A stretch of DNA of 64,000 nucleotides from Streptomyces sp. NRRL F-5135 (GTDB lineage: Bacteria > Actinomycetota > Actinomycetes > Streptomycetales > Streptomycetaceae): contig NZ_JOHR01000008.1 in assembly GCF_000719775.1 (NCBI RefSeq), positions 310,001 to 374,000 of the forward strand, in the 5' to 3' direction. The position numbers were made by a program, and so were the translations under genes. This document shows, one piece after another, positions 17,203-26,198 of the stretch. How positions within the stretch are numbered: the first letter of the stretch is position 1; every line of letters begins with the position of its first letter. The notes below the pieces were generated by a model. It was given only the letters and a program-made list of their open reading frames with translations, ran no database searches and was not told where the DNA came from.

Positions 17203-18561
17203 TCAGGTGGTCCACAGCGCCTTGTCACCCTCCATGATCGCCACCTTGCCGTCCTCCCGCAGGACCAGCTTCGCGCCTCCGTGGCCGTCGGTGCGGCTGG
17301 CCCAGACGGGCCGGTCCTCGGCGTTGTAGACGACGAGATTGCCGTCCGCCTGGAACCTGGTGTAGTGGGTCTTCCCGAAGATCATGGAAGCCCAGAGCGC
17401 CTTCTTCTCCTTGTTGTAGACGACGAGGTTGCCGTCCTCCTGCATGGTCATCGTGATCCGGTTCGTGCTCCAGGACTGGCCGACGGTGAGCACGCTCGGC
17501 GCCGTGATGACGGTCCGGGTCCACTTGGGCTTGGCCGGTTCGGCGGGCTTCTCGGGCTTCTTCTCCTCCGCCGGCTTCGTGGGCTCGGCGGACGGGGAGG
17601 GCTTGTCCGACGGCTTCGGCGGGGGCGGTGCGGCCGGCACGGGCGGAGCCTCCCGCGTACGGGAGGGCTTGACGCTCGGCTTGGGCGGCGGTTCGGGGGT
17701 GTACTCCACCGGCCCGCCCGGCGCGTCGGCGTCCAGCACGGTGTCGGCGTCCTTCTCCATCACGCTCTGGGACGCCACCGGCCGTTTGTCGTCGTCCTTG
17801 TCGCCGCCTATGAGCAGGAACGGTACGGCTATGAGCACGGCCCCCACGATGGCCGCCGCGGCCAGCATCGGCTTCTGCGGCCGGCCGGACGGGGTCACGT
17901 CCTTGTCGGGGCGGTCGGGCGGCGAGCCGGCGTCCGCGGCCGTGGCGGCCACCGAGCCGCCGTGGCCGCCCGTGTCCGCCGCACCGCTCGGACCGCTCGC
18001 GCCATCCGCGTTGCCGGCCGGTGCCGCCGCTCCCGCGGACCTCGTCCTCGACCTCGTACCCAGGAGCGCCGCCGCGCCGCTCTCCGTGGCCGCGTCGCCT
18101 TCCGCCGTCGCGGCCTTGGCCCCGCCCTTCCGGGGCCCGGCCTCGGTGTCGGCTTCGGACCCGGGAACAGACCCTGCCCCGGTGCCGGCCCTGGCTGCGG
18201 ACCCCGCGTCGCGGGTCGCCTGCGCGCCCTTGTCGTCCTTGCCGCCCTTCCCGGCCTTTCCGGCCGCCGCCCCGTCGGCGCCCTTCGCGCCCGAGGCGCC
18301 CTTCGCGTCTTCGCCGCCTTCAGGGGCGGCGGTCCCCTCCCTCTCCTCCCTGGCGGTTTTCCCCGCTTTCTCCGCACCGGCACGCGCCGGGCCCTCGCGC
18401 CCCGCGGTCGCGGGCGGCCCGGCCGCCGCGGACCGTCCGGGCTTCAGAGCGTCAGCAGGGGCCTCCGCGGCGCCCGACAGGGTGACCGCCACTCGCACAC
18501 GGGGCGAGTCGGAAGCAGGATCGGGCCCCTTCCCGCCTTCCGGATTGCGCTGCACGACCAT
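17203..18561 (-). CDS. Membrane-anchored bulb-type lectin domain protein
   Basis: 452 residues. The first about 230 are Gly/Ala/Lys/Glu-rich low-complexity cytoplasmic sequence. One transmembrane helix (MLAAAAIVGAVLIAVPFLLIGG, about 232-253) is followed by a Pro/Lys/Glu-rich linker. A C-terminal B-type mannose-lectin domain (about 345-452) carries the repeats QEDGNLVVY and QADGNLVVY and a weaker third, REDGKVAIM. The QxDxNxVxY pattern is the mannose-binding site, so two sites look intact. It probably displays a lectin outside the membrane, perhaps for cell-wall glycan binding. Start is an ATG with reasonable spacing; the N-terminus could be shorter. Confidence 0.85.
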   Translation of the reverse strand: MVVQRNPEGGKGPDPASDSPRVRVAVTLSGAAEAPADALKPGRSAAAGPPATAGREGPARAGAEKAGKTAREEREGTAAPEGGEDAKGASGAKGADGAAAGKAGKGGKDDKGAQATRDAGSAARAGTGAGSVPGSEADTEAGPRKGGAKAATAEGDAATESGAAALLGTRSRTRSAGAAAPAGNADGASGPSGAADTGGHGGSVAATAADAGSPPDRPDKDVTPSGRPQKPMLAAAAIVGAVLIAVPFLLIGGDKDDDKRPVASQSVMEKDADTVLDADAPGGPVEYTPEPPPKPSVKPSRTREAPPVPAAPPPPKPSDKPSPSAEPTKPAEEKKPEKPAEPAKPKWTRTVITAPSVLTVGQSWSTNRITMTMQEDGNLVVYNKEKKALWASMIFGKTHYTRFQADGNLVVYNAEDRPVWASRTDGHGGAKLVLREDGKVAIMEGDKALWTT

Positions 18562-18807
18562 TCAGTTTTCCCCTTATGGCGAGAAGTCATTCCGGCAGCA
18601 CCAAGGTCTACCGCAGAGTTGAAGACGCGGACAACTGGATCTCCGCTACGAGGAGTTGGTCACCCGACATAGGGCCCATCAGCATCGGGATCCGCGCATT
18701 CCGCTGCCTACACCTGCGTAAACCTCTGACGGCCGGAGGCCGCCGCACCTCGCGAACACCTCGCCACCACGCCCTATTACGCCCCGCCGCAAAGCCGCCA
18801 CCCCCGG

Positions 18808-21800
18808 CTACGACCCGAGGATCGTCGTCAGGAACTCCCCCGTCCACGCCAGCAGTTCGCGCCCCACCACCGGCTTCCCGCCGATCTTCCCGGCCGTCGG
18901 GCGCGGCACCAGGATCTGCCGCGTCGGCGCCTTGATCACCGTACGGGGGTACAGCCGCTTCAGCCGCAGCTCCTGCGACTCCCGCAGCTCCACCGGCGCG
19001 AAGCGGACGTTCGACCCCTGGAGCACGATCTCCCCCACCCCGCACGCCCGCGCGAGCATCCGCAGCCCCGCCACCAGCAGCAGGTTCTCCACCGGCTCCG
19101 GCAGTTTGCCGTAACGGTCGGTCAGCTCCTCGCGGACCGCCGCGATGTCCTCCTCCGTGGTCGCCGACGCGATGGCGCGGTACGCCTGGAGGCGCAGCCG
19201 CTCGCCCGGCGCGTAGTCGTGCGGGACGTGCGCGTCGACCGGCAGCTCGATCTTGACCTCCAGGGGCGGCTCCTCCTCCACGCCGCCCTCCAGGGACGCC
19301 CGGTAGTCGGCGACCGCCTCGCCCACCATCCGTACGTACAGGTCGAAGCCGACGCCCGCGATATGGCCCGACTGCTCTCCGCCGAGCAGGTTGCCCGCGC
19401 CCCGGATCTCCAGGTCCTTCATCGCCACGTACATGCCCGCGCCCATCTCCGTGTGCTGGGCGATCGTCGCGAGGCGTTCGTGCGCGGTCTCGGTGAGCGG
19501 CTTCTCCGGCGGGTAGAGGAAGTACGCGTAGCCACGCTCCCGGCCCCGGCCGACCCGGCCGCGCAGCTGGTGCAGCTGCGAGAGGCCGAAGTTGTCGCCG
19601 CGCTCCACGATCAGCGTGTTCGCGTTGGAGATGTCGATGCCGGACTCCACGATCGTCGTGGAGACCAGCACGTCGAACTTCTTCTCCCAGAAGTCCACGA
19701 CCACCTGCTCCAGCGCGCCCTCCGACATCTGGCCGTGCGCCGTCGCGATCCGCGCCTCGGGGACGATCTCGCGCAGCCGGGCGGCGGCACGGTCGATCGA
19801 CTCCACCCGGTTGTGGATGTAGAAGACCTGGCCCTCGCGCAGCAGCTCGCGCCGGATGGCCGCGCCGATCTGCTTCTGCTCGTACGGCCCGACGAAGGTC
19901 AGGACCGGGTGGCGCTCCTCCGGCGGGGTGGTGATGGTCGACATCTCGCGGATGCCGGTGACGGCCATCTCCAGCGTCCGGGGGATGGGGGTCGCCGACA
20001 TGGTCAGGACGTCGACGTTGGCCCGGAGCTTCTTCAGCTGCTCCTTGTGCTCCACGCCGAAGCGCTGCTCCTCGTCCACGATGACCAGGCCGAGGTCCTT
20101 GAACCGCGTCTCGGAGGAGAACAGCCGGTGCGTGCCGATGACGATGTCGACCGCGCCCTCCGTGAGCCCCTGGAGGGTGGCCTTCGCCTCCGTCTCGCTC
20201 TGGAAGCGGGAGAGCGCCTTCACGGAGACGGGGAACTGCCCGTACCGCTCGGTGAACGTCCCGAAGTGCTGCTGCACCAGCAGCGTCGTGGGCACCAGGA
20301 CCGCTACCTGCTTGCCGTCCTGGACCGCCTTGAACGCCGCCCGCACGGCGATCTCCGTCTTGCCGTACCCGACGTCACCACAGATCAGCCGGTCCATCGG
20401 GACCGTCTTCTCCATGTCCTCCTTGACCTCGGCGATGGTGGAGAGCTGGTCGGGCGTCTCCACGTACGGGAACGCGTCCTCCAGCTCCCGCTGCCAGGGC
20501 GTGTCCGGGCCGAAGGCGTGGCCGGGCGCCGCCATCCGCGCCGAGTAGAGCTTGATCAGGTCGGCGGCGATCTCCTTGACCGCCTTCTTGGCGCGCTGCT
20601 TGGTCTTCGTCCAGTCGGCGCCGCCGAGGCGGTGCAGGGTGGGGGCCTCGCCACCGACGTACTTGGTGACCTGTTCGAGCTGGTCGGTGGGGATGTAGAG
20701 CCGGTCGCCCGGCTGGCCGCGCTTGGCGGGCGCGTACTCCACGAGCAGGTACTCGCGGGTCGCGCCCTGGACCGTGCGCTGCACCATCTCCACGTAGCGG
20801 CCCACGCCGTGCTGCTCGTGCACGATGTAGTCGCCCGCCTCCAGCGTGAGCGGGTCGATGGTCTTGCGGCGCTTGGCCGGCATCCGCGCGCCGTCCCGGC
20901 CCGCCGCCTTCTGGCCGGACAGGTCGGTCTCGGTCAGCACCGCCAGCTTGAGCTCCGGGGCCACGAAGCCGTGGTCGAGGGAGCCGCACGCCACCTGGAC
21001 CACGGACGGGGTGAGCTCCGCCAGGCCGCCCGCCGTACGGGCGCCGGGGGTGTCGAGCCGGGCGGGGATGCCCTCGCCGCCGAGCACCTCGACCGTACGG
21101 GACGCCGTGCCGTGGCCCTCCGTGACGTACACCGTGCGCCAGCCGTCCGCCAGCCAGCCCTTGGTGTCGGCGAGGGCGCGCGCCGTGTCGCCCCGGTACG
21201 ACTCCGGGGCGTGCATCCCCAGCGTGATGGCCTCGTCGCCCAGCTCCTCGTCCACGGCGAACGGGGAGACCGACCACCACATCATCCCCAGCTCGCGCGC
21301 CCGCTCCCGGACGTCGGCGATGCCCCAGAGGGAGGCCGCGCCGACGTCGATGGGTGCCTCGCCGCCGCCGGCGGTGGCCGCCCACGACGCCTGGAGGAAC
21401 TCCTGGCTGGTCGCCACCAGGTCAGCCGCCCGCGTCCTGACCCGCTCCGGGTCGCAGACCAGCGCCATGGACCCGGCCGGCAGGACGTCCAGCAGCAGCT
21501 CCATGTCGTCCACCAGGACCGGCGCCAGGGACTCCATGCCCTCGACCGCGATGCCCTCCGCGATCTTGCCCAGCAGCTCGCCCAGCTCCGGGTGCGCCTC
21601 GGCGAGCGCGGCGGCCCGCTCCCGTACCTCGTCCGTCAGCAGCAGCTCCCGGCAGGGCGGCGCCCACAGGCCGTGCTCGGCGACCTCCAGCGAGCGCTGG
21701 TCCGCGACCTTGAAATAGCGGATCTCCTCGATGTCGTCGCCCCAGAACTCCACCCGCAGGGGGTGCTCCTCGGTGGGCGGGAAGACATCGAGGATGCCGC

Positions 21801-22359
21801 CGCGCACGGCGAACTCGCCACGCTTCTCGACCAGCTCGACCCGCGCGTACGCGGCTGCCGCCAGGGCCTCGGTCACCTCGTTCAGATCGGCGGTGGCGCC
21901 CGTGCGCAGCTCGACGGGGACCAGGTCGCCGAGCCCCTTGACCTGCGGCTGGAGCACGGAGCGTACGGGCGCGACCACGACGGAGACCGGCCCGGCCGCC
22001 GGATCGTCCGCCACCGGGTGCGCGAGCCGCCGCAGCACGGCCAGACGCCGCCCCACGGTGTCGGAACGGGGCGAGAGCCGCTCGTGCGGCAGCGTCTCCC
22101 AGGACGGGAACTCCACCACGCCGTCCGGGTCCAGCAGCGACCGCAGCGCCGCCGCCAGGTCCTCCGCCTCCCGCCCGGTCGCGGTCACGGCCAGCACCGG
22201 CCGCCCGGCCTCACGCGCCAGCGCGGCCACCGCGAAGGGCCGCGCGGCGGGCGGCCCGACCAGATCGACATACGGCCGGCGCCCGTCGCGGGCGGTCTTC
22301 ACCGCTTCGGCGAGCGCCGGGTCACGACTTACGGCGTCCAGCAGACCGTGCAGGCTCAT
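18808..22359 (-). CDS. mfd: Transcription-repair coupling factor Mfd
   Basis: 1183 residues. ATP-dependent translocase that removes RNA polymerase stalled at lesions and recruits UvrA. Order of parts: UvrB-like N-terminal modules; a CarD-like RNA-polymerase interaction domain (LEAGDYIVHEQHGVGRYVEM to LYIPTDQLEQVTKYVG); RecG-like helicase with Walker A GDVGYGKTEIA, DEEQ box (VDEEQRFGVEHKE), and SATPIPRTLEMA; TRG motif region and C-terminal TRCF domain (LEVKIELPVDAHVPHDYAPGERLRLQAYR). The ATG at MSLHGLLDAV is chosen; a further 94 codons upstream are open but not protein-like. Length is typical for actinobacteria. Confidence 0.96.
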   Translation of the reverse strand: MSLHGLLDAVSRDPALAEAVKTARDGRRPYVDLVGPPAARPFAVAALAREAGRPVLAVTATGREAEDLAAALRSLLDPDGVVEFPSWETLPHERLSPRSDTVGRRLAVLRRLAHPVADDPAAGPVSVVVAPVRSVLQPQVKGLGDLVPVELRTGATADLNEVTEALAAAAYARVELVEKRGEFAVRGGILDVFPPTEEHPLRVEFWGDDIEEIRYFKVADQRSLEVAEHGLWAPPCRELLLTDEVRERAAALAEAHPELGELLGKIAEGIAVEGMESLAPVLVDDMELLLDVLPAGSMALVCDPERVRTRAADLVATSQEFLQASWAATAGGGEAPIDVGAASLWGIADVRERARELGMMWWSVSPFAVDEELGDEAITLGMHAPESYRGDTARALADTKGWLADGWRTVYVTEGHGTASRTVEVLGGEGIPARLDTPGARTAGGLAELTPSVVQVACGSLDHGFVAPELKLAVLTETDLSGQKAAGRDGARMPAKRRKTIDPLTLEAGDYIVHEQHGVGRYVEMVQRTVQGATREYLLVEYAPAKRGQPGDRLYIPTDQLEQVTKYVGGEAPTLHRLGGADWTKTKQRAKKAVKEIAADLIKLYSARMAAPGHAFGPDTPWQRELEDAFPYVETPDQLSTIAEVKEDMEKTVPMDRLICGDVGYGKTEIAVRAAFKAVQDGKQVAVLVPTTLLVQQHFGTFTERYGQFPVSVKALSRFQSETEAKATLQGLTEGAVDIVIGTHRLFSSETRFKDLGLVIVDEEQRFGVEHKEQLKKLRANVDVLTMSATPIPRTLEMAVTGIREMSTITTPPEERHPVLTFVGPYEQKQIGAAIRRELLREGQVFYIHNRVESIDRAAARLREIVPEARIATAHGQMSEGALEQVVVDFWEKKFDVLVSTTIVESGIDISNANTLIVERGDNFGLSQLHQLRGRVGRGRERGYAYFLYPPEKPLTETAHERLATIAQHTEMGAGMYVAMKDLEIRGAGNLLGGEQSGHIAGVGFDLYVRMVGEAVADYRASLEGGVEEEPPLEVKIELPVDAHVPHDYAPGERLRLQAYRAIASATTEEDIAAVREELTDRYGKLPEPVENLLLVAGLRMLARACGVGEIVLQGSNVRFAPVELRESQELRLKRLYPRTVIKAPTRQILVPRPTAGKIGGKPVVGRELLAWTGEFLTTILGS

Positions 22360-22558
22360 GAAGGGTTTTCCGTCCGGGTCCTGGGGCTTGGCAGTGACTG
22401 ACAACGCGAGCGCCGGCGATTCGAGCGACGGACAACGCGAAGGGCCCGACACGTCACACGGGCCGGGGGTCTTCCAGACTACGACGCCCCAGTGACAACG
22501 CGGCGGGGAGCGCCGGAGCCGAGAGCACCGGGGCGGGGCGGCCGCCTCCCCGTGGTGC

Positions 22559-22603
22559 GCGGAAACGCCGTACGCGGGAACGCCATATGCGGGAATGATC
22601 GCC
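22559..22603. repeat. Three 15-bp direct repeats
   Basis: GCGGAAACGCCGTAC, GCGGGAACGCCATAT and GCGGGAATGATCGCC in tandem, about 115 bp before the oxidoreductase start; possible regulator-binding array. Confidence 0.5.
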
Positions 22604-22656
22604 CCGTACCGATCCTTGAGATGCACACGGGGGACAGGCACGGGGGACAGAACCAG

Positions 22657-22688
22657 TCATGACCGGTACGACTCATGACCGGTACGAC
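22657..22688. repeat. Exact 16-bp tandem duplication
   Basis: TCATGACCGGTACGAC occurs twice without spacer. Each unit includes the ACCGGT palindrome. It ends 29 bp before the oxidoreductase start codon and so lies in its leader or core promoter. Confidence 0.7.
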
Positions 22689-22717
22689 GCGAGATTCCGA
22701 CGACGGGATGGAACGGC

Positions 22718-23164
22718 ATGCCTCTTGAGGGTGAGTACGAGCCCAGCTCGATGACGATGGCCCGGGAACAGGCCGAGCTGTACGAGAGCTCCGGCGGCAC
22801 GGAGGGGACGACGTTGAACGGCCTGCCCGTCATCCTCCTGACGACCCTGGGCGCGAAGAGCGGCAAGATCCGCAAGAGTCCGCTGATGCGGGTGGAGCAC
22901 GAGGGCAGGTACGCGGTGGTCGCCTCGCTGGGCGGCGCCCCGAAGAATCCGGTCTGGTACCACAACGTCGTGGCGGATCCCCGGGTGGAGCTCCAGGACG
23001 GCCCCGTGCGCCAGGACATGATCGCCCACGAGGCGACGGGCGAGGAGAAGGCCGTGTGGTGGGCGCGCGCGGTCGAGGCGTTCCCGCCGTACGCGGAGTA
23101 CCAGGAGAAGACGGACCGCGAGATCCCCCTCTTCGTCCTGGAGCCGTCCCCGACCCCGCACTGA
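22718..23164 (+). CDS. Nitroreductase-family deazaflavin (F420)-dependent oxidoreductase
   Basis: 148 residues, the size of Ddn/FDOR-A proteins, which use reduced coenzyme F420 to reduce nitro- or quinone-type substrates. Characteristic stretches are [50 protein letters not shown] and [12 protein letters not shown]; the KSGK segment and NPVWYHN motif contact F420 and are intact. Cytoplasmic or membrane-peripheral. The substrate cannot be inferred. Upstream repeats suggest specific regulation. Confidence 0.9.
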   Translation: MPLEGEYEPSSMTMAREQAELYESSGGTEGTTLNGLPVILLTTLGAKSGKIRKSPLMRVEHEGRYAVVASLGGAPKNPVWYHNVVADPRVELQDGPVRQDMIAHEATGEEKAVWWARAVEAFPPYAEYQEKTDREIPLFVLEPSPTPH

Positions 23165-23245
23165 CCGGGAGATTCTGCGTTCTGAGCTTCCCTCTTGTGC
23201 CCCGGGCCGCGCCCGGGGCACAGCGCAGCCCGACGCGGCTGCTGA

Positions 23246-23635
23246 TCAGGCGTCCCGCGCGGGGGTACGGCGGTCCACGTCGGCCGCCATGAGCCAGACG
23301 AGCCGGGCCGAACAGCCTTCGGCCCGCCCGAAGTGCCGCAGAGCACCCTCCGCCGAGGCGAGACTCCACCGCCGCCCGCACCCGCCGTCACCGACCTCGG
23401 CGCCGCTGACCTCGGCTTTCCCGTCCTCGTGCGCGATCCCCCACGCGGCGACGACGGCGTCCGCGTCCGCCGTACCGGCGCGGTACTCCACGACGACGGC
23501 GAACAGCCGGGGCGCGGTGTCACGCACGAGCTCGCGCACCTCGCGCTCGTACGCCTCCTGATCGAGCGGGTCGAACGCGTCGAACGGGTCGCGGTCGAAC
23601 AGCTCCTGGGCAGGGTTCTGCGGCGATACGGTCAT
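23246..23635 (-). CDS. Hypothetical acidic protein beside the XRE/DUF397 pair
   Basis: 129 residues from an ATG with AGGGGA five nt upstream. No family is recognised. It begins MTVSPQNPAQELFDRDPFDAFDPLDQEAYEREVRELV, contains RLFAVVVEYRAG and HEDGKAEVSG, and has the CGRRW and CSARLVWL cysteine motifs; predicted soluble. It is divergent from an XRE regulator with which it shares an AT-rich intergenic region. A gene of this kind is often found beside DUF5753/DUF397 pairs, so a functional link is possible. Confidence 0.6.
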   Translation of the reverse strand: MTVSPQNPAQELFDRDPFDAFDPLDQEAYEREVRELVRDTAPRLFAVVVEYRAGTADADAVVAAWGIAHEDGKAEVSGAEVGDGGCGRRWSLASAEGALRHFGRAEGCSARLVWLMAADVDRRTPARDA

Positions 23636-23757
23636 CGAAATCCCCTGTCGGAAGAAGCACACGCGCACGCCGACGGGGGCCGGGCATGGCGGTGGAGGGG
23701 CGCCGTGGGGCGCGGGCCAGCGGATGTGGCGTGCTTCACACGATAGCCGCGACGCTA

Positions 23758-23777
23758 TGATTCATGACATCGAATCA
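23758..23777. promoter_or_regulatory. Inverted repeat in the XRE divergent promoter
   Basis: TGATTC-N8-GAATCA in a markedly AT-rich patch (ATGATTCATGACATCGAATC context) about 30 bp before the XRE start codon; a plausible operator for that regulator. Confidence 0.4.
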
Positions 23778-23808
23778 CCCAATACATCATAACGAGTGAA
23801 GGGCGGCC

Positions 23809-24663
23809 ATGGCCCGGAAGAACCTCCCGCCGTCGGCACGGCAACGACGCCTGGGCACTGAGCTGCGCAGACTGCGCGAGCAAGCGGATCTGTCAGTGAC
23901 AAAGGCGGCCGCACTCCTCGGCTTCTCCCAGCCGCAGGTCAGCAGCATCGAAACGGGGCGTTTCGCGGTGAGCGCCGACCGGGTGCGGGCCATGGCCCGT
24001 AGCTACACGTGCGCGGACGAGGCCCATATCGACGCGCTCGCCGAGATGACGGGCGGGCGTACACGCGGCTGGTGGGAGGAGTACCGCGAGATCCTTCCGC
24101 CGGACGCCCTCGATCTCGCTGAACTGGAACACCACACGGCCGCGATGCGTACCGCGTCGGTGATCCACCTCCCGGGGCTCCTCCAGACCCGAGCTCATGC
24201 GCACGCGGTCATCAGCGATGTCGTCCCGGCGCTCTCACCACCGGAGGTGGAGCACCGGGTCTCGTACCGGCTCAAGCGGCAAGCGGTGCTCTACCGAGAC
24301 AGCCCAGCTCGCCTGACAGCGATCATTCATGAGGCAGCCCTGCGCATGGGTTTCGGCGGACGGGATGCGGCACGCGCGCAACTGGAGCACCTTCTCGCCA
24401 TGAGCGAGCGGGAGCACATCACAGTCCTGGTGGTCCCCTTCGGCGCGGGCACCTTCCCAGGTTCCGGACAGAGCATCCACTACTTGGCAGGGGCCATTCC
24501 CGCCTTGGACACCGTCGAACTCGACACGGACCACGGGGCTGCCTTCCTTGACACCCAACCGCACTTGACGATGTACCGGACCGTTTTGGACCGGATGGAG
24601 GGCTGTAGCCTCGAACCAGCGAAGTCCCGGGACTTGATCCGTCGCATCGCGGCAGACATCTGA
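23809..24663 (+). CDS. XRE-family regulator with DUF5753 (Scr1-type) domain
   Basis: 284 residues. The N-terminal helix-turn-helix (about 15-70: LGTELRRLREQADLSVTKAAALLGFSQPQVSSIETGR) is followed by the DUF5753 ligand/partner domain (about 95-280: GWWEEYREILPPDALDLAELEHHTAAMRTASVIHLPGLLQT, YRLKRQAVLYRD, ITVLVVPFGAGTFPGSGQSIHYL). In Streptomyces such regulators pair with a downstream DUF397 protein that modulates them, as here with a 14-bp gap. These pairs are common, variable accessory modules affecting development and antibiotic production. Confidence 0.93.
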   Translation: MARKNLPPSARQRRLGTELRRLREQADLSVTKAAALLGFSQPQVSSIETGRFAVSADRVRAMARSYTCADEAHIDALAEMTGGRTRGWWEEYREILPPDALDLAELEHHTAAMRTASVIHLPGLLQTRAHAHAVISDVVPALSPPEVEHRVSYRLKRQAVLYRDSPARLTAIIHEAALRMGFGGRDAARAQLEHLLAMSEREHITVLVVPFGAGTFPGSGQSIHYLAGAIPALDTVELDTDHGAAFLDTQPHLTMYRTVLDRMEGCSLEPAKSRDLIRRIAADI

Positions 24664-24677
24664 GAAAGGCGACGCTC

Positions 24678-24902
24678 GTGTCCACCCTCAACTGGCAGAA
24701 GTCTTCTTTCAGTGGAAACGCGGCCAACTGCGTTCACATCGCCGCCGCAGACGACGGCACCATCAAGATCCACGAAAGCGACGACCCCGCCACCATCGTC
24801 ACCACCACCCCCGAAAAACTCCGCGCCTTCATCCTCGGCGTCAAAGCAGGCGAGTTCGACCACTTCGCCGCTACACCCGCGCCCGCGCCGGACACCGCCT
24901 GA
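24678..24902 (+). CDS. DUF397 domain protein
   Basis: 74 residues, GTG start. The family signature NWQKSSFSGNAANCVHIAAADDGTIKIHESDDP and TPEKLRAFILGVKAGEFD is complete, where WxKSSxSG and CVE/CVH are the conserved spots. It acts as partner or antagonist of the upstream XRE/DUF5753 regulator; the two form one transcription unit. The C-terminal ten residues are an Ala/Pro tail. Confidence 0.92.
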   Translation: MSTLNWQKSSFSGNAANCVHIAAADDGTIKIHESDDPATIVTTTPEKLRAFILGVKAGEFDHFAATPAPAPDTA

Positions 24903-24979
24903 GCGGGCGGCGCGGGACCATACCCCGTCCGGGCGTCCCGTCCGCCCGCCCGCCCCGTCCGACGCCCGGCACCACGGGC

Positions 24980-25660
24980 TCAGCGCCCCCGACGGACCTT
25001 CAGGACGTTGTCCTGCCGGGTGGCCGGCCGGCCCTCGGGGTCGGTCACGTCGCGGGTGACCAGTTCCTCCACCTCCACGTGCCACTGCCCCGGTTCGAGG
25101 CCGAGGGAGTCGAGCACCTCGGCCGTGGTGGGGAAGTGGTAGTCGAAGGGCGGCTCGGCCTCCCACGACGGCCAGCCGGCGTGGCCGACGATCAGCAGCA
25201 CCCCGCCCGGTGCCACGGCTCGGGCCGCCTTCCGGAGGATCCCGGTCCGCTCTCCGTCCTGTTCGACCGGCGAGTGCAGGTACTGGGCGGACACCAGGTC
25301 GAAGCTCCCCGTGGGGAAGTCCTGTGACAGGTCGTGCCGCTGGAAGTCGATCCGCTCGCCGAGCCCCTCCGCCTCCGCGCGGGCGGCGGCGCGGCGCAGC
25401 GCGGTCGCGGACGCGTCGGCGCCGGTGACCCGCCAGCCCCGCCGGGCCAGCCAGATGGCGTCGCCGCCCTCGGCGCAGCCGAGGTCCAGCGCGGTTCCGG
25501 GGGTGAGGGCTTCGACTTCGCGTACCAGCAACTCGTTGGGCCTGCCGCTCCAGACGCTGTCCCGTTCCCCGTAGAAACCCTCCCAGTACTGCTGCGCGAC
25601 GGTGTCGGTGGTGGCTTTCGCGGCGAGGGCATCGGTGGCGGTGGTCGAGGTGTCCGTCAT
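24980..25660 (-). CDS. Class I SAM-dependent methyltransferase
   Basis: 226 residues from an ATG with a strong AAGGAGG six nt upstream. Small-molecule methyltransferase fold: QQYWEGFYGERDSVWSGRPNELLV at the N-terminus, motif I TALDLGCAEGGDAIWLARRGWRVTGADAS, motif post-II DLVSAQYLHSPVEQ, motif III VAPGGVLLIVGHAG. This WEGFYG/VWSG pattern is like the TehB/thiopurine-type methyltransferases; substrate unknown. The frame stays open over 130 codons upstream, but that part is not protein-like. Confidence 0.87.
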   Translation of the reverse strand: MTDTSTTATDALAAKATTDTVAQQYWEGFYGERDSVWSGRPNELLVREVEALTPGTALDLGCAEGGDAIWLARRGWRVTGADASATALRRAAARAEAEGLGERIDFQRHDLSQDFPTGSFDLVSAQYLHSPVEQDGERTGILRKAARAVAPGGVLLIVGHAGWPSWEAEPPFDYHFPTTAEVLDSLGLEPGQWHVEVEELVTRDVTDPEGRPATRQDNVLKVRRGR

Positions 25661-26198
25661 GATCGGCCTCCTTCGGTGTGTGTACGCGAAGCCTGCGGCG
25701 CCCTCCACGGGATCGAAAAGCCTTCTTGCCAGGTCGGCAAACCCGGCGGCCCCCGCGGCCCCCGCGGCATCCCCAGCCGCACGCGCCCAGCCCCACGACC
25801 CCCGGATCCGGGCCGAACGGTCACACTCCGATGGGTGGCCACCGTCTTTTGCGTCCGGTGTTGCGATACGCGAGGGAACGGACCCGAGAGCTGTCGGCCA
25901 CCGGACGCGAAACACCCGAAGCGACGGCCACCGCCTCCGTACGCCAAGGCCAACGACCCGACCTCGTACACGCGCCGACGACCGGAAACAGGACGGCGAC
26001 GCAATACGGCCTCGATGGATGTTGGAGGACATCCACCGAGGCCGGAACACTCACCCTACCGCGCACGCCCCGGCACCCGCACCTGTCAGCACTCGTCACA
26101 GCGGACGCGGAGCCCGACGGGCCTGTTCGCGGTCTCCCGTCGCGCAGACGTGGGTGAGAAGGTGTCACCCGACGGTAGGTGCATAGGGAAGGGATCCC
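25661..26198. other. Divergent spacer with a strong stem-loop, no gene seen
   Basis: 540 bp between the methyltransferase and the exporter. All open frames are Arg/Pro-rich shadows. The only notable element is the inverted repeat at 26010-26041. Confidence 0.5.
26010..26041. promoter_or_regulatory. 13-bp-arm inverted repeat upstream of the exporter
   Basis: CCTCGATGGATGT / ACATCCACCGAGG, one mismatch, around a TGGAGG loop. There is no T-run, so it is more likely an operator or RNA structure for the exporter gene than a terminator. Confidence 0.45.

Larger units (their letters stand above)
22360..22717. other. Divergent promoter region of mfd and the deazaflavin oxidoreductase
   Basis: No gene. 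Contains two short direct-repeat arrays on the oxidoreductase side (listed separately), which are candidate operators. Nothing with a clear -35/-10 pair was found for mfd. Confidence 0.5.

Noticed and set aside
19219..22401. 1060-codon frame antisense to mfd
   Set aside because: Shadow of mfd, which has every helicase motif intact in its own frame.
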